A stretch of 64,000 nucleotides of DNA from an uncultured Ruminococcus sp. (GCA_900315975.1 ONBA01000008.1:1-64000); one strand, 5' to 3'; shown: positions 16,165-26,600, numbered from the stretch's first letter. Program-made: numbers and translations. Notes: a model not told the origin generated them from the letters alone.

Positions 16165-16308
16165 CGGAATTTGAAATGCCCCTTTAATTTGACCCTGTGA
16201 GGTCGACAAGGCGTGTTGCTTAAAATGTGTATAACTATACTATAGCTATAACTATAAGTATGCCCGTCTGAGACCATCAGGCGGGCATTTTTGCTGAAAG
16301 GAGCAGCT
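16165..16308 (+). promoter_or_regulatory. PyrR-dependent attenuator leader of the pyr operon
   Basis: The leader contains GACCCTGTGAGGTCG at 16191-16205, matching the PyrR anti-antiterminator loop (UCCnGnGAGG core). It ends with a 12-bp perfect stem ATGCCCGTCTGA/TCAGGCGGGCAT at 16260-16288 followed by five T. With UMP bound, PyrR would stabilise the first hairpin and allow the terminator to form, lowering expression when pyrimidines are plentiful. An AT-rich middle (16221-16259) could hold the antiterminator. Since pyrR is the first gene, the system is autoregulated. Confidence 0.85.
16260..16291 (+). terminator. Attenuation terminator upstream of pyrR
   Basis: Twelve-base-pair stem with a 5-nt loop (GACCA) and a T-run, ending about 18 bases before the pyrR start. 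It is the terminator half of the PyrR attenuator. Confidence 0.85.
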
Positions 16309-16833
16309 ATGGAGAAAAAACGTGTCATCATGGACGAAAAAGCCGTAGGCAGAGCTGTTGCGCGAATATCGTACGAAATAACCGAGCGCAATAAGGGAAC
16401 CGAGGATATTTGCATAATCGGCATAATCTCCCGCGGAGCTCCGATAGGAAGGCGAATAGCAGACAAGCTGAAAGAGCTTGAAAAGAATGACGTACCGTTT
16501 GGTACTCTTGATATCACTCCGTACAGGGACGACGTTTCCGAAGAAGTAGGCGACGAAAAAACGGATATCCCGTTTTCGGTCACTGATAAAAAGGTGATAC
16601 TCGTAGACGACGTAATATTCACGGGACGGAGTGTCCGTGCGGCAATAGACGCGATAATAAAGCGAGGAAGACCGCGTTCGATACAGCTTGCAGTCCTTGT
16701 TGACCGCGGACACCGTGAGCTTCCGATACGTCCTGACTACGTCGGAAAGAATCTTCCTACCTCGCACAGCGAAGAGATAAAGGTCTCAGTGACAGAGCTT
16801 GATGGCTGCGATTCAGTTGCATTGTATGGCTGA
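16309..16833 (+). CDS. pyrR: Bifunctional pyr operon regulator / uracil phosphoribosyltransferase
   Basis: 174 residues from ATG 16309 (AAAGGAG upstream). The PRPP-binding motif VILVDDVIFTGRSVRAAI has D100/D101, and the IIGIISRGAPIGRRIAD segment and the C-terminal LPIRPDYVGKNLPTS are typical of PyrR. It binds the leader RNA at 16191-16205 in response to UMP/PRPP and can make UMP from uracil. It heads pyrR-pyrC-pyrF-carA-carB. Confidence 0.95.
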   Translation: MEKKRVIMDEKAVGRAVARISYEITERNKGTEDICIIGIISRGAPIGRRIADKLKELEKNDVPFGTLDITPYRDDVSEEVGDEKTDIPFSVTDKKVILVDDVIFTGRSVRAAIDAIIKRGRPRSIQLAVLVDRGHRELPIRPDYVGKNLPTSHSEEIKVSVTELDGCDSVALYG

Positions 16834-16893
16834 ATGTCTGACGGCTCACAGTCTTGAATAATACACTTAAATTAAAACCAAAAGGAGGAATAT

Positions 16894-18162
16894 ATGTCCA
16901 CTATCCTCATAAAAAACGTCAGAGCGGTTGACGCGAAAAATGACATGAACACCGATGTGCTTATCGCAGACGGAAAAATAGCTGAAGTCGGCTGCAATAT
17001 CCGCTCAGGAGCAGACGAAGTCATCGACGGTACCGACCTTGTATTGATGCCGTCACTGTTTGATATGCACGTACACTTCCGTGACCCCGGTCTTACTCAC
17101 AAGGAGGACGTCCTCACAGGCTGTGCAGCTGCACTTGCAGGAGGAGTTACCGGAGTTCTTGCAATGCCGAACACAAAGCCGCCGTGCGATACTCCCGAAA
17201 CTATCCGCTACATCATCGACAAAGCAAAGGATACCGGAGTTGAGGTATACCCTGTAGGCTGTATCACAAAGGGAATGAGCGGCGGAGAGCTTTGCGACTA
17301 TGAGGCACTCAAAGAGGCAGGCTGCATATGTATTTCCGATGACGGAAAGCCTGTTCCCGAGGCTGAACTTATGAGACAGGCACTTGAACTCTCAAACGGC
17401 AACGGACTTCTTGTAGCGTCTCACTGTGAAGACCTCGGCATCATCAACGGTGGTATCATGAACAAGGGTGAAACGTCGGAAAAGCTCGGTGTAAAGGGAA
17501 TGGACAGAGCTTCTGAGGACTATATAACAGCGCGTGAGATGATACTTGCTTCGTCGGTAGATGCGCGTATACACATATGTCACGTTTCCACAGAGGGAAG
17601 TGCAGCGATGATAAGATTTGCGAAGTCGCGCGGAGTGAAAGTGACCTGCGAGACAGCACCACATTATTTCATGCTTACGGACAAGCTTCTTGAAAAGCGT
17701 GATGCTGATTACAGAATGAACCCGCCTCTCCGCACTTCTTCTGACGTGAAGGCAATAATCGAAACCATAAAGGACGGAACTATCGACTGCATTATCACTG
17801 ACCACGCTCCCCATGCGGCAGAAGAAAAGGCAGACTTTGAAAAAGCACCGAACGGAGTTGTAGGACTTGAAACATCGTTTGCAGCGACTCTTACTGCACT
17901 TTATCATACAGGCGAGATAAGTCTCAATAAAGTTTCAGAGCTTATGAGTGTGAATCCGCGCCGTATCCTCGGACTTGAAATACCGGCAATACAGGTTGGA
18001 AAAACTGCCGACCTCATGCTTGCCGATATCAACATGAAGTGGACAGTTGAACCTGAAAAGCTTCACTCAAAGTCGCATAACACAGTTTTCAAGGGAATGA
18101 CCCTTATCGGAAAGCCGCTCGTCACAATTTCAAAGGGCGAGATACGCTACGATGCAAGATAA
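16894..18162 (+). CDS. pyrC: Dihydroorotase
   Basis: 422 residues, class I amidohydrolase type. Metal ligands are visible in FDMHVHFRDPG (H59, H61), ASHCED, ICHVST and the late DHAPH motif. It cyclises carbamoyl-aspartate to dihydroorotate, step 3 of UMP synthesis. AAAGGAGG precedes ATG 16894. Codons are still purine-ending (gga, gca), in contrast to pyrF just downstream. No aspartate transcarbamoylase or pyrD/pyrE genes are in the window, so the pathway is completed elsewhere. Confidence 0.95.
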   Translation: MSTILIKNVRAVDAKNDMNTDVLIADGKIAEVGCNIRSGADEVIDGTDLVLMPSLFDMHVHFRDPGLTHKEDVLTGCAAALAGGVTGVLAMPNTKPPCDTPETIRYIIDKAKDTGVEVYPVGCITKGMSGGELCDYEALKEAGCICISDDGKPVPEAELMRQALELSNGNGLLVASHCEDLGIINGGIMNKGETSEKLGVKGMDRASEDYITAREMILASSVDARIHICHVSTEGSAAMIRFAKSRGVKVTCETAPHYFMLTDKLLEKRDADYRMNPPLRTSSDVKAIIETIKDGTIDCIITDHAPHAAEEKADFEKAPNGVVGLETSFAATLTALYHTGEISLNKVSELMSVNPRRILGLEIPAIQVGKTADLMLADINMKWTVEPEKLHSKSHNTVFKGMTLIGKPLVTISKGEIRYDAR

Positions 18163-18178
18163 AATTTGCACAGTCTGA

Positions 18179-18205
18179 AACATAATTCGCCTGACAAATT
18201 ATGTT
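18179..18205. repeat. Perfect 9-bp inverted repeat between pyrC and pyrF
   Basis: AACATAATT (18179-18187) and AATTATGTT (18197-18205) separated by 9 bases, in the 101-base gap where strand composition flips. The TTATGTT half resembles a XerD-type half-site, but the spacing does not fit a canonical 28-bp dif. It lacks a T-run, so it is not an obvious terminator. Confidence 0.4.
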
Positions 18206-18263
18206 CGCAGCCTTGCAATTTATACTAAACAAGATACAAATAATATAACCGGAGGTATTTCTT

Positions 18264-19190
18264 ATGTCATTTGACAGACTCATTGAAAAGATAATCGAAA
18301 TGAAGAATCCTACTGTTGTAGGTCTCGACCCCAAGCTTGAATACGTACCTGAATTTATTCAGCGCCGCTATCTCGACAAGGACGGCTGGACACTCAAAGC
18401 TGCTGCAAAGGCTATCTACGATTTCAATCAGGCTATTATCGACGAAATACACGATGTTGTTCCGGCTATCAAGCCGCAGTCTGCATACTACGAGATGTAC
18501 GGTCACTATGGCATGAGAACACTCGAAAAGACTATCCGCTATGCAAAACTCAATGGTATGTTCGTTATGACCGACGGTAAGAGAAACGACATCGGTGCTA
18601 CTATGGAGGCATATGCAAATGCTCACCTCGGAGTTACTCCGGTAGGCGAAAACAAGCTCGAGGCTTTTGGTGCTGACGCTCTTACTGTCAACGGTTACCT
18701 CGGTTCGGACGGCATAAATCCGCTCCTTAATATCTGCCGCGAGCGCGATAAGGGCATTTTCGTCCTCGTTAAGACTTCTAACCCTTCAAGCGGTGAACTT
18801 CAGGATATGAAGCTCGCTGACGGCCGTACTATCTATGAGGCAATGGGTGATATGTGCGAGAATTGGGGAAGCGAGGGTATTGGCAAGTTCGGCTATTCAG
18901 ACGTAGGAGCAGTTGTTGGTGCTACATATCCCGAAATGCTCACAGAACTCCGCAAGAGACTTCCTCATACTATGTTCCTCGTTCCCGGATACGGCGCTCA
19001 GGGCGGCGGTGCAGAGGGTCTTAAGGGCGGCTTTGATGAGAACGGTCTCGGCGCTATCGTAAACTCCTCACGCGCTGTTATGTGTGCATATAAGAAGGAA
19101 GGCTGCGATGAACGTGAATTCGCTCAGGCGGCAAGAAGAGAAGTTCTCCGTATGCGTGAGGATATCTGCCAGTACATCAATTTAAAGTAA
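18264..19190 (+). CDS. pyrF: Orotidine 5'-phosphate decarboxylase (long clostridial type)
   Basis: 308 residues, longer than the roughly 240 of B. subtilis-type enzymes and matching the type 2 PyrF subfamily. VVGLDPKLEYVP at the N-terminus, the catalytic DGKRNDIGAT (D104, K106, D109) and GYGAQGGGAEG near the C-terminus for phosphate binding. It decarboxylates OMP to UMP. GGAGG precedes ATG 18264. This is the first gene with pyrimidine-ending codons (ggt, gct, ctc), which marks the composition switch. Confidence 0.95.
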   Translation: MSFDRLIEKIIEMKNPTVVGLDPKLEYVPEFIQRRYLDKDGWTLKAAAKAIYDFNQAIIDEIHDVVPAIKPQSAYYEMYGHYGMRTLEKTIRYAKLNGMFVMTDGKRNDIGATMEAYANAHLGVTPVGENKLEAFGADALTVNGYLGSDGINPLLNICRERDKGIFVLVKTSNPSSGELQDMKLADGRTIYEAMGDMCENWGSEGIGKFGYSDVGAVVGATYPEMLTELRKRLPHTMFLVPGYGAQGGGAEGLKGGFDENGLGAIVNSSRAVMCAYKKEGCDEREFAQAARREVLRMREDICQYINLK

Positions 19191-19207
19191 GCTCATAAAA
19201 GCTTTGC

Positions 19208-19225
19208 GGGCGGTAGATTCCGCCC
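19208..19225. repeat. GC-rich hairpin between pyrF and carA
   Basis: GGGCGG/CCGCCC with a 6-nt loop followed by TTACA. A second small hairpin TCTCAC/GTGAGA lies at about 19245-19262. No T-run follows, so readthrough into carA is likely. Confidence 0.45.
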
Positions 19226-19303
19226 TTACAGAATCGAATACAATCTCACAATGGCGTGAGACTTGATTATACTCCCACGAATATGCGAAAGGAATGTGAT
19301 ACC

Positions 19304-20407
19304 ATGTCATTATTCAACATGAGCGAGAAGGCTTACCTCATGCTCGCTAACGGACAGATATTTGAGGGCAGAAGCTTCGGCGCTAAGGGTACTGTTATCG
19401 GCGAGGTCGTTTTTACAACTGGTCTTACCGGTTATCAGGAGACCCTCACTGACCCAAGCTACTACGGTCAGATTGTTACTCAGACCTTCCCCCTCATCGG
19501 TAACTACGGCGTTAACTCCGAGGACAGCGAATCAGCTAAGTCGTATGTCAGCGGATATATCGTCAGAGAATGGTGCAATGCACCTTCAAATTTCCGCTGT
19601 GAGGGAAATATCAACGATTTCCTCAAAGAGCATAATATAATCGGTATACACGGTATAGATACCCGATGCCTTACAAGAGTTATCCGCGAGGCGGGTGTTA
19701 TGAACGGTGTTATCACCACTGAAAATGTGTACGAGAAAAAAGATGAACTCCTCGAAAAAATCAGAGCTTTCTCCGTTAAGGACGCTGTTAAAACTGTTAC
19801 CGGCACTGAAACGCTTAAATATGAGCCTGAAGAAAAAAAGTACCGCGTTGTGCTCTTCGATTTCGGCTATAAGAGAAATATCCGCCGTGAACTCGTTAAG
19901 CGCGGATGCGAGGTGATCGTTGTTCCAGCTTATACTACTGCGGAACAGGTCAAGGAAATCGCTCCTGATGGTATCATGTTCTCTAACGGCCCCGGAGACC
20001 CTGCTGAAAATGTTGAGATCATCGCTAATATCCGCGAGATTCAGAAACTCGGTATCCCTATTTTCGGTATCTGTCTCGGTCATCAGCTCATGGCTCTTGC
20101 AAATGGCGCAAAGACTGAAAAGCTTAAATACGGTCACCGCGGTGCTAATCAGCCGGTTATCGACATAGAAAGCGGTCTTACTTACGTTACAAGCCAGAAC
20201 CACGGCTACGCTGTTATCGGCGACAGTATAGACCCCGCCGTCGGCAGAGTTTCGCATATCAACGCTAACGACAAAACCTGCGAAGGCATTCATTATACCT
20301 CCGTTAACGCAAGGACCGTTCAGTTCCATCCGGAAGCTCACGGCGGTCCGCTTGATACATCTTATCTGTTTGATGATTTCGTTGAGACTATGAAGGAGGG
20401 CAAGTGA
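19304..20407 (+). CDS. carA: Carbamoyl-phosphate synthase small subunit (glutamine amidotransferase)
   Basis: 367 residues from ATG 19304 (GAAAGGA ten bases upstream). The in-frame upstream ATG at 19256 lacks a comparable signal and would overlap the hairpins. The CPSase_sm_N domain (GRSFGAKGTVIGEVVFTTG) precedes a class I glutaminase with nucleophile C257 in GICLGHQ and the His-Glu of VQFHPEA. It supplies ammonia to CarB. The stop is one base from the carB start. Confidence 0.95.
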   Translation: MSLFNMSEKAYLMLANGQIFEGRSFGAKGTVIGEVVFTTGLTGYQETLTDPSYYGQIVTQTFPLIGNYGVNSEDSESAKSYVSGYIVREWCNAPSNFRCEGNINDFLKEHNIIGIHGIDTRCLTRVIREAGVMNGVITTENVYEKKDELLEKIRAFSVKDAVKTVTGTETLKYEPEEKKYRVVLFDFGYKRNIRRELVKRGCEVIVVPAYTTAEQVKEIAPDGIMFSNGPGDPAENVEIIANIREIQKLGIPIFGICLGHQLMALANGAKTEKLKYGHRGANQPVIDIESGLTYVTSQNHGYAVIGDSIDPAVGRVSHINANDKTCEGIHYTSVNARTVQFHPEAHGGPLDTSYLFDDFVETMKEGK

Positions 20408-20408
20408 T

Positions 20409-23400
20409 ATGCCGCTTAGAAGTGATATTAAAAAGGTTCTCGTTATCGGTTCAGGTCCTATCGTTATCGGTCAGGCTGCCGAATTTGACTACGCCGGCAC
20501 TCAGGCTTGCCGCGCTCTGAAACAGGAGGGACTCGAAGTTATCCTCGTAAACTCTAACCCTGCTACTATCATGACCGATAAGGCTATGGCTGATAAGGTT
20601 TACATCGAGCCACTTACTCTCGATGTCGTTAAACGTATTATCGAGATTGAAAAGCCGGACAGTCTGCTTTCTACTCTCGGCGGTCAGACTGGTCTTACTC
20701 TTTCAATGCAGCTCGCTGAGGAGGGTTTCCTCGATTCACATAATGTAAAGCTTCTCGGTGCCAATCCCGAAACTATCCACAAGGCTGAGGACAGACAGGC
20801 TTTCAAGGATACTATGGAGAAGATAGGGGAGCCATGTATTCCGTCAAAGGTCGTTGAAAATGTCGATGACGCTCTCGATTTTGCTAAAGTGATCGACTAC
20901 CCGGTTATCGTTCGCCCTGCTTTCACTCTCGGCGGAACAGGCGGCGGTATTGCCAACAATGAGGCGGAACTCCACGAGATCGCTACAAATGGTCTGCGCC
21001 TTTCTCCTATAACTCAGATACTTGTCGAAAAGTGCATAAGCGGTTGGAAAGAGATAGAGTTCGAGGTTATCCGTGACGCTAAGGGTAACGTTATCACGGT
21101 TTGCTCTATGGAAAACTTCGACCCCGTCGGTGTTCATACCGGCGATAGTATCGTTATCGCTCCGGCTGTTACCCTCAGTGACCGCGAGTATCAGATGCTC
21201 AGAACTGCCGCTATCAATATCATTAAGGAGCTTAAAGTTGAGGGCGGCTGTAACTGTCAGTTCGCTCTTCATCCGACAAGCTTCAAATACGCTGTTATTG
21301 AGGTAAACCCGCGTGTATCGCGTTCGTCTGCTCTCGCTTCAAAGGCTACAGGTTACCCGATAGCTAAGACTGCCGCTAAGATCGCTATCGGCTATACCCT
21401 CGATGAGATCATCAATCAGGTCACCGGTAAGACCTATGCCTGCTTTGAACCCGCTCTCGACTATGTTGTTATCAAGTTCCCGAAATGGGCATTCGATAAA
21501 TTCGTTTATGCTAAGCGTACTCTCGGTACTCAGATGAAGGCTACCGGTGAGGTCATGGCTATCGGTACAAGCTTCGAGCAGGCTATGATGAAGGCTGTTC
21601 GCTCTATTGAACTCGGTCTTGATACAATGACTATGAAGAAGTTTACCAAGCTTACTGATGACGAAGTCAGAGCTAAGCTCCATGATATCGACGATGAGCG
21701 TTCATTCGTCGTATTTGAGGCTCTGAAGCGCGGTATCACTCCGGAGGAAATACATGAGATCACTATAATCGACAACTGGTTCCTCTATAAGCTCCTCAAC
21801 CTCGCTGAACTCGAAAAATGGCTCGCGGAGGGTGAACTTACTGAGGAAAAATACGATACTGCCAAGCAGTACGGCTACCTCGACAGTACTATTGAGCGTC
21901 TCTCGGGTCAGAAGTGCCCGAAGCGCAGAAGAGCCGTTTTCAAAATGGTCGACACCTGTGCAGGCGAGTTCAAGGCTGAAACTCCTTACTTCTACTCAAC
22001 TTTCGATGAGGAAAATGAGGCTAAACAGTTCATTGAACGTACCGATACCGGCAAGAAAAAGGTCATCGTTTTCGGTTCGGGTCCTATCCGTATAGGTCAG
22101 GGTATTGAGTTCGACTACTGCTCTGTTCACTGCGTATGGACTCTCAAAGAACTCGGTTACGAGGCTGTTATCTGCAACAATAACCCCGAAACTGTTTCTA
22201 CTGACTTCGACACGGGTGACCGTCTCTACTTCGACCCCCTCACAAAAGAGGATGTTGAAGCTATTATTGAGACCGAACAGCCTTACGGTGTTGTTGTTCA
22301 GTTCGGCGGTCAGACCGCTATCAAGCTGACTCGTCATCTCTCCGATATGGGTGTTCGTATTCTCGGTACATCTGCTGATATGATAGATGCCGCTGAGGAC
22401 AGAGAGCGTTTCGATGAAGTCCTCGAAAAGTGCGGTATACCGCGTCCGGCAGGTCACACTGTCATGACTACAGAAGAGGCTGTTGCCGCCGCTGAAGACC
22501 TCGGATATCCGGTTCTTCTCCGTCCGTCTTACGTTCTCGGCGGTCAGAATATGATCATCGCTCACTCAAAGGCTGACGTTATTGAGTACATGGGAATCAT
22601 TACAAGCCATATGATTGAAAACCCTGTTCTCATCGATAAATACATGATGGGTACTGAGGTCGAGGTCGACGCTATCTGCGACGGCGAGGACTTCCTTATC
22701 CCCGGTATTATGGAGCATATCGAGCGTGCAGGTGTTCACTCCGGCGACTCTATCTCAATTTATCCCGCTCAGCACCTTTCCGACCGTATCAAGCGTATCA
22801 TCGTTGAGTACACCCGCAAGCTTGCTAAGGAACTCAATGTTATCGGTCTCGTGAATATTCAGTACGTTGTATACAACCATGAAGTTTTCGTTATCGAGGT
22901 AAATCCGCGTTCGTCAAGAACTGTTCCCTACATCAGCAAGGTTACAGGTATTCCTATGGTTGACATTGCTACTAAAATAATGTTCGGTGCTAAACTCAAG
23001 GATATGGGTTACGAGAGCGGTCTTTATCCCGCAGGCGATTACGTTGCTGTAAAGGTACCTGTGTTCAGCTTCGAGAAACTTACTGACGTCGATACTATGC
23101 TCGGTCCTGAGATGAAGTCTACCGGCGAATGCCTCGGCATCGGCAGAAATCTTGAGGACGCTCTTCTGAAGGGGCTTATTGCGGCTGGCTTCGACCTGAA
23201 GCGTGAGGGCGGAGTTCTTATTTCAGTCCGTGACTCCGATAAGCGTGAGATACTTCCTATCGCTGATAAGTTTGAACGTATGGGATTCGATATCTACGCT
23301 ACTTCGGGTACTCAGAGTGTGCTGACAAGAAATATGATAGCGTCACACCTCGTCCGTAAGATTTCGGACGGTGAACCGAATGTCGTTACCCTTCTTGAAA

Positions 23401-23600
23401 GTGGTAAGATCCATTACGTTATTTCGACTTCCGCTAAGGGCAGACTTCCTGAACGTGACAGCGTTAAGATGAGGCGTAAGTCCATTGAACGCTCGATTTG
23501 CAGTCTTACTGCTATCGATACTGCGAAATCACTCGTTAAGGTACTCGAATCCGGAAGAACTATCAACGACGTCGAACTCGTTGACATCACTAAAATATAA
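20409..23600 (+). CDS. carB: Carbamoyl-phosphate synthase large subunit
   Basis: 1063 residues, full length. Two homologous ATP-grasp halves (each starting with a VLVIGSGPIVIGQ / VIVFGSGPIRIGQ motif, at about 11 and 552) are separated by the oligomerisation domain, and a C-terminal MGS-like allosteric domain (about 930-1063, MGFDIYATSGTQ) binds UMP/IMP in the family. It makes carbamoyl phosphate from bicarbonate, ammonia and two ATP. Its location at the end of the PyrR operon implies pyrimidine control, although arginine synthesis would share the product. Confidence 0.97.
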   Translation: MPLRSDIKKVLVIGSGPIVIGQAAEFDYAGTQACRALKQEGLEVILVNSNPATIMTDKAMADKVYIEPLTLDVVKRIIEIEKPDSLLSTLGGQTGLTLSMQLAEEGFLDSHNVKLLGANPETIHKAEDRQAFKDTMEKIGEPCIPSKVVENVDDALDFAKVIDYPVIVRPAFTLGGTGGGIANNEAELHEIATNGLRLSPITQILVEKCISGWKEIEFEVIRDAKGNVITVCSMENFDPVGVHTGDSIVIAPAVTLSDREYQMLRTAAINIIKELKVEGGCNCQFALHPTSFKYAVIEVNPRVSRSSALASKATGYPIAKTAAKIAIGYTLDEIINQVTGKTYACFEPALDYVVIKFPKWAFDKFVYAKRTLGTQMKATGEVMAIGTSFEQAMMKAVRSIELGLDTMTMKKFTKLTDDEVRAKLHDIDDERSFVVFEALKRGITPEEIHEITIIDNWFLYKLLNLAELEKWLAEGELTEEKYDTAKQYGYLDSTIERLSGQKCPKRRRAVFKMVDTCAGEFKAETPYFYSTFDEENEAKQFIERTDTGKKKVIVFGSGPIRIGQGIEFDYCSVHCVWTLKELGYEAVICNNNPETVSTDFDTGDRLYFDPLTKEDVEAIIETEQPYGVVVQFGGQTAIKLTRHLSDMGVRILGTSADMIDAAEDRERFDEVLEKCGIPRPAGHTVMTTEEAVAAAEDLGYPVLLRPSYVLGGQNMIIAHSKADVIEYMGIITSHMIENPVLIDKYMMGTEVEVDAICDGEDFLIPGIMEHIERAGVHSGDSISIYPAQHLSDRIKRIIVEYTRKLAKELNVIGLVNIQYVVYNHEVFVIEVNPRSSRTVPYISKVTGIPMVDIATKIMFGAKLKDMGYESGLYPAGDYVAVKVPVFSFEKLTDVDTMLGPEMKSTGECLGIGRNLEDALLKGLIAAGFDLKREGGVLISVRDSDKREILPIADKFERMGFDIYATSGTQSVLTRNMIASHLVRKISDGEPNVVTLLESGKIHYVISTSAKGRLPERDSVKMRRKSIERSICSLTAIDTAKSLVKVLESGRTINDVELVDITKI

Positions 23601-23618
23601 TAGAATAAAATATAATAG

Positions 23619-23647
23619 AAAACCGGCACCAAAGGTGCCGGTTTTTT
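23619..23647 (+). terminator. Terminator of the pyr operon
   Basis: ACCGGCACC/GGTGCCGGT stem with AAA loop and six T. It is preceded by two tandem copies of a 15-base AT-rich unit (AAAATATAATAGAAT at 23592-23606 and again with one mismatch). Confidence 0.9.
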
Positions 23648-23665
23648 GTGCTGTAAACAAGTTGT

Positions 23666-26600
23666 TTAAAGTGATTTTGTCATGCCGAGAAGGTACTTTT
23701 CCAGACGTACCATGTCTGCTATGCCTATCTCTCCGTTGGAGTCGATATCTGCGTTTGATGCCGCAAGTCCCTTTAATTCTGCCGATTTTACAAGTGCCTT
23801 TCGTCCAATCGTGAAATCGAAAACGTCTATGGTTCTGTCGCAGTCCATGTCTCCCTTGACTCCGCTGAATTCAAAGTCGGATACGTTCATCAGATAGCCG
23901 TCGTCGCCTTTGAATACGAGGTAGAGGTCCTGAACTCCTGTACACTGCTCGGTTTCACAGCTGAATTCGCTGAACTCGGTCCAGCCGCCTGTACCACTGA
24001 TGTCACAGCTTCCGATAAGTTTGCCGTCTGAACTACCGACACGCAGCTCTATAGTGCCGCCGCTCGTGTCGCTTGCTGCATTTACTCGGAAGCTGTCAGC
24101 TCCGGTCTCAAAGTCTACGTTGCGGTAAACTACGTAGCAGCCGTCCATTATGTAGCCGATATCGGTGTCGTCGTGGTCCTTGCGCACTCCGCCGTGCTTG
24201 AATCTGAAATCGCAGGCATGAGTATTTGCGTAGGCTGTTATCGGTACAGGAGGCTTGTTGTCGGCTCCCCATACTTCAAATTCGTATACTCTTGCACCGC
24301 CTTTGTTGTTCTGTGTTGAGGTCAGCATTGTGAGCTTTACATATCTTGCTGATATTTCTGCTACATTTTTGCTGCATACGGTCTTGGTGTTGCCGTAAAC
24401 TGTTGAAACGTCGGTCCAGCTTTCGCCGTCCGGACTTGCTTCGATTCTGAAATCGCGTGCGTTAAGGTTTATATCTTCCTTTACACCGGCAAATCTTATT
24501 GTCCAGCGCTCAATGTCGTATTCAGCTCCGAGGTCTACCTGTATCCACTCGCCGCTGAGTCCGTCGAGGTCTGCCCATTTTGTACTGTCTTTGCCGTCAA
24601 CTGCAAGTGCAGCGTCTGACCCTGTTTCCGAGCCGGAAGATGTTACTGTCTTATTGAGTGCGACATTCTGTAGCTCGTTTGTATTGCTTTCAAGCATAAG
24701 CTCTCCGGTGAGAGTGTAGGTCTGACCGGCTTCTGTATCAAAGCTGACTGTCTCGCCGCCGTACCTTACTGTGCATACTCCGCCTGAACGTGATACGATG
24801 CTGACATTGTCAAGACTGCCGTTGGTCCAGCTCATTTCCTTGACCTCGAAGTTGCCGCGTGCACGGAGTCCGTTTGCGTGACCTGTGCTCCAGCGTGAGG
24901 GTAGTGCGGGGAGAAGTGTGATTACGTCGTTATGGCTTTGCAGAAGCATTTCTGTGACTCCTGATGTGAAGCCGAAATTACCGTCTATCTGGAAAGGCGG
25001 ATGTGCGTCCCAGAGATTCTCATAAAGTCTGCCGCCGCCCGATACCGGCGAAACAAGCAGTTTTACGAGGTTATATGCGTGCTCACCGTCTTCGAGACGT
25101 GCCCAGCAGTTGAGTTTCCACGCTTCTGACCAGCCTGTGCCGTCGTCACCGCGTGCATTCAGTGATGTCATTGCGGCTTTTGAAGTTGTCGGATTGTCAG
25201 TGGGCGATATCTCATATCCGGGGTAGAGTGCGTACATATGCGATATATGACGGTGCTTCTCATTTTTGTTATCCCAGTCGTGTGCCCACTCCTGTATCTG
25301 TCCCCAGTTTCCGATTGTTTCGGGTCTTATGAGGGTCAGCTTTGAGTTGAGGTCACTGCGCAGGTTTTCGTCCTTTCCGAGTATTGCCGATGCTTCTGTT
25401 ACGTCTTTGAACAGTTCTCGTGCAATGCCGTTGTCCATGGTTACTGAGTAGTCGCAGAACGCTTCGTTTGAGCCGTAGTATGGCGGAAGATTCAACTCGG
25501 GTGATGTACTCGGACTTATCGCCATGTACTCCTGACCATTGATATTTACCGGTATCATGAGCTGGTTCAAAAACGATGCACTGCCCTTTATAACCGGATA
25601 TACCTTTTCAAGATATTCGTCGTTCTTGTTGAAGCGGTATGCGTCGTAGAGCATATTCGATATCCACGATCCGCCGACCGGCCACTGTCCCCATGTACCG
25701 TCTATAGGTGCGGTACGGTTCCATATGTCGGTATTGTGGTGTACTACCCAGCCGTCATTGATTCCATAGTGGACCTTTGCTGTCTCATTTCCGGCATATT
25801 GCAGTGTCAGTGCCTTGTCTACAAACGGCGTGAAGCATTCCTCAAGATTAGTCGTGAGTGCCGGCCAGTAGTTCATTTCGTAGTTGATATTGGTCGTCGC
25901 TTTACTGCCCCATGCAGGGTTTGAGTACTTGTTCCATATGCCCTGAAGATTCATCGGCTGTGCATCACGCGATGCCGATATCATCATGTATCTGCCGTAC
26001 TGGTAGAGCATTTTGACCATTTTCGGGTCCTGTGTTTTGCTGAACTCGTTTATGCGCTGGTCGACTGTCTTCGAGTTGGATACACTGCTGTCTCCGCCAA
26101 GGTCAACGTCTACACGCTTGAAAAGTTCCTGATAATCTGCTTTATGGTTCTCGTAGAGGGTATCGTATGTGAGCTTCTCAGCTTTCGCAATATCTGCCTT
26201 CGCGTCAGACTTTTCGTCGCCGTTGCATAGCTTGTAGTTGATGAAATTTGTCCTGATGGAGGTGAGTATCACTACTGAATCTGCTCCGGAAACGTTGATA
26301 TTACCGTTTCCGGCTGACACTTTGCCGTTTTGTGGAATCACTTTGCTGCGGCTTGAGAAGTATACGGCACCTTTTACCCAGTTATCGTCGCTTCCGTGTC
26401 CGTTTGCAACGAGGGTGTCGTTACCGTCGGTGGATACTCCGCCGTTGAGGACGTTTTCGTATCCGAGTGTCATCGACACGGCACCCGACCGGTCTGCCGT
26501 TATTCTTGTTACCATTACGTCGTCAGGGTGGCTGACAAATGTCTCGCGCGTATATTTTACTCCGTTACAGGTGTACTCTGTACGTGCCACGGCGTCGTTC

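Noticed and set aside
18179..18206. Canonical dif site
   Set aside because: Arms are separated by 9 rather than 6 bases and the outer bases do not match the Bacillota consensus; kept only as an inverted repeat.
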